Assembly (NCBI GenBank): GCA_007570785.1
Contig: ML661900.1
Coordinates: 2,267,126-2,331,125, forward strand
From: Antilocapra americana
Lineage: Eukaryota > Chordata > Mammalia > Artiodactyla > Antilocapridae
Direction of reading: 5' to 3'
DNA: 64,000 nucleotides
This document shows, one piece after another, positions 50,101 through 59,100 of this stretch; the first letter of the stretch is position 1; every line of letters begins with the position of its first letter. The translations under genes were made by a program, and so were the position numbers. The notes under the pieces are model-generated. The model had not been told where the DNA came from and made no database searches. It saw only the letters and a list, made by a program, of their open reading frames with translations.

Positions 50101-53100
50101 TTGTAAATAGAATTTAACACTGCTTCATGATAATCAATTTGATCCATACTTCCCTGGAATAAAAAGCATCCCTACATTGGTAATGTCAATCATCACTTTC
50201 AGTGGAAACAATCAGAATGGAATGCTGGACACTGATATCCAAGGAAAAATGTACTTTCTAATCAGATGAGCATACAACCTGAGTTCACTCGGGGCAAGCC
50301 ACTGTGAAGGTCACTGAGCACTGACAGAGAAGGCAGAGCACAGGAAACACTGGAGTCAGGGGTCCTTAAAAACTGATGTTCCACATGAGAACGCCTATCA
50401 ATGGGCTCACTTTGTTGGCAGGTCACTCGCCTGACCACAGTCAGCGTGGGAAGGGCTCCAGGAACACACTGGGAAAAGCATGCTGGGTGTGGCAAGGAGT
50501 GACTGCGGTATATCCATCAGGGGAACCGGGGCCTGGCCAGGAGAGTCAACACCTGGCTCACAGTAGGGTTCTGAGTAGGAAAAGCAAGAATTTGTGTTGG
50601 GAGACAGAAGAACTATGGGCTTGGCAACAGATTACAAGATTAGGTCAAGAAGGCCACAAATTACAGACCACCTGATTCATGATTCAAATGATGACTGTGT
50701 ATGAGCATTAGGTGCTCAGGGTACAACAAACGACCAGACAGAGCGCTTGCCCTAAAGCAGAACACATCTAGGAGAAAGACATAAAACAATAAAATGTTAA
50801 GCTCCAAGTCACCACCGAATGCATCGAGTCCCTGGTATCCAGACCTTCCTCTGAGTCTTAGGGTCCAGGAGACGCCTTGGGGATTTTCCACAGGACAGAA
50901 GGAAGGGGTCCTGCCCTCAGCTTCAACCACAGTGATTCCTCTTTTCACTCTATTATATCCTGGAGTTCCCCTTGAGATTTCATTTGTGGGGGGGGGGGGG
51001 AAAGAGTTTCAAAAACAAACAAACAAACAAAGCCAAGTTCAGACACCACTAACGGGGTCCAGTCTCCTCCACCTACTTCATCTGTTAAGACATGGAAGAC
51101 CAGAGTCTCTGCAGCAACAACTGCATGGCAGTGCCGTGACTGTACCGGGTAGAGGCGGGCACCCAACATCCGTGAGCATGCGTCAGTCAGTGGGCACACG
51201 GGCACACCTCTTCTTTAGACAAAGGTAAAGTCAACACCCAGGCTTTCCAGAGGCGGGTCTTTCACAGACCCCTCGCAGGCGAAGCACCACAGCTCTAAGC
51301 CAAGCCAGGAAGTCAGCACAACGCGCTGCACCTGGTTCTGTCTTGAGCCGAGTCCAGCCCCTTCTTCCTGTGTGGGTCGGCAGCAAGGTGACGCACGGCC
51401 CCTCTGCGGGTGAGACTGTCAAGGGCGCCCGCACAGCCCAGCGCCCATGGCCAGGACGCCCAGCCCTCGCAGCAGCCCTGGGCTCATGCTGGAAATGTCT
51501 CCTGAGAACTCGGGCCCTGGGGGTGGCGTGCAGAATCAGGACTGGAGCCAGGGGGGATGCTACAAAACCATTTCTAAAAGTCATTATCTGATGTGAAAAA
51601 GAAGCCATTTCCCAGTTTTAGCTATTATTGTTTTGTCTGGCTTTGGGTTTTTAAAAGACCACGTGGAGGTTTCCTTAATTAAAAGCGGAGCTGCTGGCTT
51701 CTCCTCAATACATGAACCAACATTAGCATTCAGGGGACCACCTCAAGGAGGACACAATCCAGGACAGGACAGCATTTCCTTGCAGCCTCAAGAGGATGGA
51801 CTGGGTTCACAAATGTGCTTTACCATGCAGCTGCAGTGGGGAAGAGTCTGTGCTTGAAGAGTTTTGGTGTTTAGATCTTTGTTATTTTTGAACATTTTTA
51901 AATGCCTAAATGATACTTCCGAGTGAGTTTTGGACTACAAATTTTACATTCCTGGGTCCTGACTCCAGCAGAGCCTCTATCGCCCCAGTGTGGCCATTCC
52001 CAGATCTCCAGGAGTCTTTCCCACCGGACGCAGTCTAACACCAGGGGCCCCAGGGGACCCACACAGGGGTGGCTCCTGCTCACATCTGGTCACCTCCGTG
52101 AGTCTTCTCCTCCTCTCCTGCTCCTAGCCCCATGCCAGCAACCTCGAAGAGGGCAGAACAGAGTGCCAAGACACAGCATCATCCAAGAAATGAGGAAAGA
52201 GCACTGGGGAAAGGCCATTCCCTTGTATGTCAAAGTTACTGCAAAAGAGAGCCTGTGGGTCCCCACTGGGAGCTGGAGGAGGCCACTCGGAGTGGGGTGA
52301 ACCTGAAAAAGCTTTTTTCCCCCTTTATCAAAGTGAGTTTAACCCAGCTTGTGAAGGAGTGGTCGGAAGCAGCATAATTACCTTCCAAGTGAGGGTACAG
52401 TGCGTGTCTACTCCAAAAGGAAGTAGAGGCAGCAAGCCACCAGGTCTGAGCAGCCCCAGGGTGGACCAGCCTACGTGTCTGCTTAATGATTTGTCCATCT
52501 GCTCTCCGCCAAGCCTCACCAAGGATGTAAATCTTGTTAGAATCGGACCCCAGTCTGATGTGCTGACGGACACATACCCCAGAGCAGACATAGAGTGGGG
52601 ACGCAATAAACACCGGTAAAGGGCTGAAGGAAGGAATGCAGGACAACGGCCGTGGGGTGGAGGAAGGGCCTGCTGCGGGCTGAGGACATTGGGCAGGAGG
52701 TAGCGGGCCCTGCCGTTCTCTAGGAAACTGTGCTCACCACCCTCCCCCTCTCCTGCCACCTCGCTGAGAGACCCCTTGAAACCACCAGAGCTTCTCTCTC
52801 CTGCCTGCTCATGCCTCCATGCACCCCTGCATCATGCTCAGTGCCCCATCCATCCCCCACATTCACTGTACCCCATCCCACCCAAAGTTGGGCTCAGCCC
52901 GTCTCCACCGGCTCCACAGTCCAGCCCACCGTGGTCAGTCTCCTGCGGATCTTCTTTAGGAGGCCCCCACAGGCTCCCCGAGAGATACAGCTGGAATCTA
53001 ACCCTGCTCATCCTCTCGTTCCCTGTCACAGCCTGATGTTAGGAATCACAGAAACTTCAATCCAGAAGGAACTTCAGGGAGCATCTTGTCCCCAGGCGGG

Positions 53101-56100
53101 GAAACGGTGTGTGCCCAAGGTTCCACGCACTTTTTGCACTAGATCAGGCTGCCTCCCAGCCTCAAGGTTGATAATCACCATGACTTACACGTCACAACAA
53201 CACATGGCGTTCTGTAGAATTTTACAAAGAGGATTACAGAAACGCACAGCTTCTTTGATGACTCCAGGGAACTGGGACATTAAAAGATCTGGTGGAATTC
53301 CTGTGGCTTTGCCAATGTGGGGTCTGCATCCCACCCGACGGTTTCCCTCCCTCCAGTCCCAGTACGTGCACAGCGCGCCCAGCACACGCCAGGGGAGGAC
53401 TGGACCCAGCAGCCACTTCCCTTCCCCTCCCCCTGCTCCCACACAAGCCGCCAGCACCACGGCAGTTACTCTCGCAGCTGTTTCAGAGGAGGAAATGTGT
53501 AGTCATCCCTCAAACCGTCTTCACCGTGCCATTTTCTGAACTCAAACAGGCACTTGGGCACTGAAGCCTCCTGTGATCGTAAGGGCTTCTGTACTCCGGA
53601 ACTCTCAAGAAGTCTTAAAATACAAAGTCCTGTTTTCCCTCGCTTGTTTGCCTATTCGTTTAGATGGGAAATGGAGTATACAGAACGTGCAGCGCATACA
53701 TCTTGTAACTGGGTTCTGGCTACCTCTTTCCCAACAGCTCTGAAGATAGGTAGATTCTTGATTTTATCTTTGCAAATTATTCCTTTGTGTTGAAACTATC
53801 CACACATGGAAGACATACAGAAAGGCGTCTGAGGCGTGGCATTCTTTCAGAGGCCAGGCTGCAGATGAAAGGCGGAAAGACCAGATAAAATGGTGACAAA
53901 GTCATCCGCCTTTCTAATATCTGTCTGACTAATATACGGCTGCAAATTCCAATCACACATATGAGCAGACTCTTCCTCTGGAGACATGAACCCTAGAAAA
54001 CAAATTCAATGTGGGCAATTACGTGACAGTGCCAACTGCCTATCCAAACTCCATTCCAGCTCTTCCTCACAGACCCTGGCTTCGACAGTGGCCACATGCT
54101 CAGCTAAAACACTTGCCTCCTCAAACTCCATTCCAGCTACGGCTGGTCCTGTGACAGTTCTAGCTTATGAGGCATGAACCGACAGAGTTTCTAGGGAGGC
54201 TTTCTCCTATTTGATGTGGGTGCCACTTCCAAAGGAGAACAGAATGGGTCCCTCAGTGGCAGTGGTGGGGGAGCTTTGCCAATTAGGAGCTGCCATCGTG
54301 AGACACAAATCTCTACTTCTAAGTCCCTACTAGGTTTTCCATTAATCGCAGCTGAATGGAACCCTAAGGGATTCAAAGCGATAACATCATATATATATAT
54401 ATGTATTGTTGCTGGTTTGTTGCCCAGTCGTGTCTGACTCCTTGTGATCCCACGGACTGCAGCCCACGTGGCTCCTCTGTTCATGGGATTTCCCAGGCAG
54501 GAATACTGGAGTGGGTTGCTATTTTCTTTCTTCAGGGGTTCTTTCTGACCCAGGGATCAAACTCACATCTCCTGCACTGCAGTCAGATTCCTCACTGCTG
54601 AGCCACCAGGGAAGCCCATGAATATGTATACGTGCATGCTGCTGTTGTTGTTTAGTCGCTCAGTCATGTCCGACTCTTTGCAACCCTATTAACTGCAGCA
54701 CGCCAGGCTTCCCTGTCCTTCACTGCCTCCTGAAGGTTGCTCAAACTCACGTCCATTGAGTCAATGATGCCATCCAAGCATCTCATCCTCTGTAGGCCCC
54801 TTCTCCTCCTGCCCTCAATCTTTCCAAGCATCAGGGCACTTCACATGAAGTGGCCAAAGTTTTGGAACTTCAGCTTCAAACTTCAGCATCAGTCCTTCCA
54901 ATGAATATTCAGGGATGACTTCCTTTAGGATTGATTAGTTTGATCTCCCTGCTGTCCAAGGAACTCTCAAGAGTCTTCTCCAATACCACAGTTCAAAAGC
55001 ATCAATTCTTTGGTGCTCAGCCTCCTTTGACTTCCTTGGTGGCTCAGACGGTAAAGAGTCTGCCCACAACGTGGGAGACCCGGGTTCAATCCCTGGGTCG
55101 GGAAGATCCTTTGAAGAAGGAAATGGCAACCCACTCCAGTATTCTTGCCTGGAAAACCCCATGGACAGAGGAGCCTGGTAGGCTACAGTCCATGGGGTCC
55201 CAAAGAGTTGGACACGATTGAGCAACTTAACTTTCTTTAAACTTTCAGCCTCCTTTATGGTCCAACTTTCACATCCAACTTTTACATGACTACTGGAAAA
55301 ACCACAGCTTTGACTAGATACACCTTTGTAGGCAAAGTAATATCTCTGCTTTTTAATACACTGTCTAGGTTTGTCATCGCTTTTCTCCAAAGAGCAAGTA
55401 TCTTCTAATTTCGTGGCTGTAGTCACTGTCCACAGTGATTTTGGAGCCCAAGAAAATAAAGTTTCCATTTTTCCCCATCTATTTGCCATGAAGTGATGGG
55501 ACAGGATGCCATGATCTTAGTTTTCTGAATGTTGAGTTTTAAACCAGCTTTTTCACTCTCTTCTTTAACCTTCATCAAGAGGCCCTTTAGTTCCTCTTCG
55601 CTTTCTGCCATTAGGGTGGTGTTATCTGCATATCTGAAGTTACTGATATTTCTCCCAGCAATCTTGATTCTAGCTTGTGATTAATCCAGCCCAGCATTTC
55701 GCATGATGTATGTACTCTGCATAAAAGTTAAATAAGTAGGATGACAATATACAGTCTTGATGTACTCCTTTCCCAATTTTGAACCAGTCCATTGTTCCAT
55801 GTTGTTTTAACTGTTGCTTCTTGACGTGCATACAGGTTTCTCTGGAGGCAGGTTAGGTGGTCTGATATTCCCATCTCTATAAGAATTTTCCACAGTTTGT
55901 TGTGATCCAATGAAGCAGAAGTAGATGTTTTTTCTGGAATTCTCTTGCTTTTTCTATGATCCACTGGATGTTGGCAATTTGATCTCTGGTTCCTCTGCCT
56001 TTTCTAATCTAGCTTATATATCTGGAAGTTCTTGGTTCACATACTGTTGAGGCCTAGAACTTGAAGGATTGTGAGCATTACCTTGCTAGCATGTGAAATG

Positions 56101-59100
56101 AGTGCAACTGTGTGGTAGTCTGAACATTCTTTGGCATTGCCCTTCTTTGGGACTGGAACATAATGTATATCTTTACACTTAACAATGCAGTTTCCCACCT
56201 GATCCTCATAAAGAACTATGGGAGGGGTGGGGGACAAGGATGTCATAAGTATTCCTCCCAATGCCATCCAGCCAACCGCCTGGGCCTGGGGCCTGGACAG
56301 CACCGTCTGCCCTCTTGCTCCCACAAAGCGAATCTCATCTTTAATCATCCAATCCTCTCACTACACAATCTCCGACTCTGCACACTTTTTTCCATCTTTT
56401 CTGCTGCTATCCGCTACTGTGATTTCTAGGCTGGACCAACCTTCCAGCTGGTCTCCCTTCCTCTCCTCTTGCCGAGGAATCCATTCTTTCCCTCTCGGCC
56501 ATGGTTAATCATCTCAAATGCACATCCAACCCAATCACTGGTCGTGCCGTTGCTTATCTTACAAGCCCCTCCAGGTCTGGTCCCTGATCATCAAGCCAGC
56601 TTTCTCTTTGTCACTCTTGCCCTTCTCTACATGTGCATCAGGCCCTGATCTCCACGGTCTCCAGGCCTTTCCGCTCCCTGCTTCACAAGGCCGGCTCTTA
56701 TGTGACTTCAGGACTCAGTTCAGTCATGTCCTAGTACAGGAAGCCTTTGCAGATACCATCAACATCTTACCCTCCAACATGCAAGTGTAGGTAAGCTTCC
56801 TGTGCCCACCTCTGGCCCCTATGCTTACCAGACTGCATTGTGCAGGCCTCTTTACCTGTCTGGGTCCCTCACTAGACCACATACTCCTCGAAAACATGGC
56901 CCACAACTTGTTCGTCTTTACATCCCAGGCAGTGGCACAATGCCTAGAATATAAGAAGGCCTGGAGTAAAACACTGAATGAACAATCTCCATTTCACAGC
57001 TGAAGAAACTAAGGCTCAAAAAGAGAGAGACACTCAAGACATTACAGTAGGGGTCAGAAAAAAAACTTCCTCTTAAAGGGCCAGTTAGTAGTAGATATTT
57101 TAAACTGGTGAGCCAAATGGTCTTGTGACAACTATTCAACTCTACCACTGGTGTGCGAAAGCAGCCACAGGCAATACAAAATAAATGGGTGGTACTTTGT
57201 TCTGATAAAACTTCATTTTCACAGGTTGCAGTCCTCCACTCTTTACTAGAGACAAAAGGACTCACACTCAAGAGTTTGACAAACAGTAAACATCAGAGAA
57301 GAGACTCAAACCCAGGCCCAGAGGGATTCTTCCACTAGACAGAGCTGCCTGCCCGGGAAACGTGCATTTCATGTATCTTTCCCCGTGTTGACTTTAGGTG
57401 CTAGGCAGGTACTGATGGATGACATCAGCAACAAATGAAGACGTTACCAAAAATGGGGTAACATGGAGAGGACAGTAGGAAAAGTTTCATTTTTTAAATG
57501 CAAATCAGAGTAATAAAAACATGTCTTCAATCTTAGCTAGAGTTAGCATGATTTAGGCTGAGCAGATGACTAGAATGGCTTCCAAAACAGCACAGGGCAC
57601 CAAGACATACCTTAACACATTTTATCTTTTAACCAATTTTATCTAAAATGATGATTAAAATGGGGGAGGGGGGTTAAAATCTAGCCTTTTCTTCTCGACT
57701 TCCTCCTTTAGACTTCCTGTCTTCCTGAATAACTAGTCTTACAAATCACCTGGTCATCCAAAGTTTCATTATTTATCCTCAGAAGTTATCTAGAAAATCG
57801 GCAAAAGTTCAAAATTACAGTCGTTTCTACACATAAAATCTTCAGAGGCATTCCACTGCTCTTAGGAGAGTCCAAAAGCCCAAGCCCACAGTCCAGCCCT
57901 CCCCACCCTGGCCCTGGGTGTGCCCCCTAGCTTGGCTCCCTGCTCACTGCCTTCCTCCTTGAGCCTCACCTCCTTCTAGTCCCGGAGGGCACTGGGCTGC
58001 TCTTACCTGGTCATCCTCAGGTCTCAGAGAGGGTCCCCACCCACCCCAAAGCTGTGCTTAAGCCGTTCATGGCCCTTGGTATCCTGTTCCTTCCCTCTAA
58101 TGTGATCTCACTTTTTCTTCCCTCTGCTGGACTAGAAACTCTGTGAGGGGGATCCAAGCCTGTCATGGGCATCTGCTTCCTGAATGAGTAAATGCCAGAG
58201 GACACCAACTCTAAATTCCCACACTACAGTCCCCAAAACAAATGCAGAGAACCAAGGCGGGAAGGATGTATGTTATGAAAGGATCACAGGGCTAGATGCC
58301 ATTCCTGGCCCTCCTCTTGGTCTAATGCCTGGGTCTCCCTTAGATAGAAACACTTGGTGTCCTCAGAATAAAGGCACCAAGGCAAAGCCAGGCTCGCCTG
58401 TGCCAAAGGCTACTGCCTTGAATACTGCTGGCTTCCTGGCAGGGTTTCCAAACATTCCCAGTGACTGATCCTGAGCTATGGAGATTCTTTTGATCCAAAG
58501 CTCTATAATAGCAGCTTTTTAAAAAACTCAGTCACCAATGAGCAGACATGTGAACTAAACATAGAGGGGCTTTGGCTTGGAAAGGAAGGCATCCCTTTAG
58601 CTCCCGCTATTGTTGGTGTTAAGTCATCCATGAAAATGACCTAAGAACTCTCGATGCATAGCATTTTAACAGGTATGAAGTATACAGTAATTTCTCACTG
58701 ACCAGAGGGTTAACCTGCTGATTGGTTGAAAACAAGGCAGGCAGTAAAATAGGAATTTGGAGGAAAAATAATTTTAAAAGTCCAAGAAGGCATTCATTTC
58801 CAAAACTAGTCAGCCGCACACGTTGTCGGATCACCAGTAATCTACAGTAGTCTGTGTTCTCCCGAGCGAAGGTCCTGAAGGTGTTACAAAGTTCTCAACA
58901 TACCTCTTTACAGGCCTGAGAACCAGCCCAAACCAGCTAAATTCCAAAGTGCACTCCTTAAGAAATGCTGGTGTGATGGCCTGGCCTTCTCACACCTTAC
59001 TTCAGGGCCCTGGGGCCAGCTATTTCTGGGCCTGCTCTTCTCCCTCTATGAAGAGAGAGCCACAAGTAAACACCCCCACCTCCACCTCCACAGTCCCTGC

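Noticed and set aside
52730..53539. 269-codon plus-strand ORF in intron 2
   Set aside because: Pro/Ser-rich translation with no domain. The DNA contains L2/MIR-like traces (for example near 53035-53150). It is open by composition.
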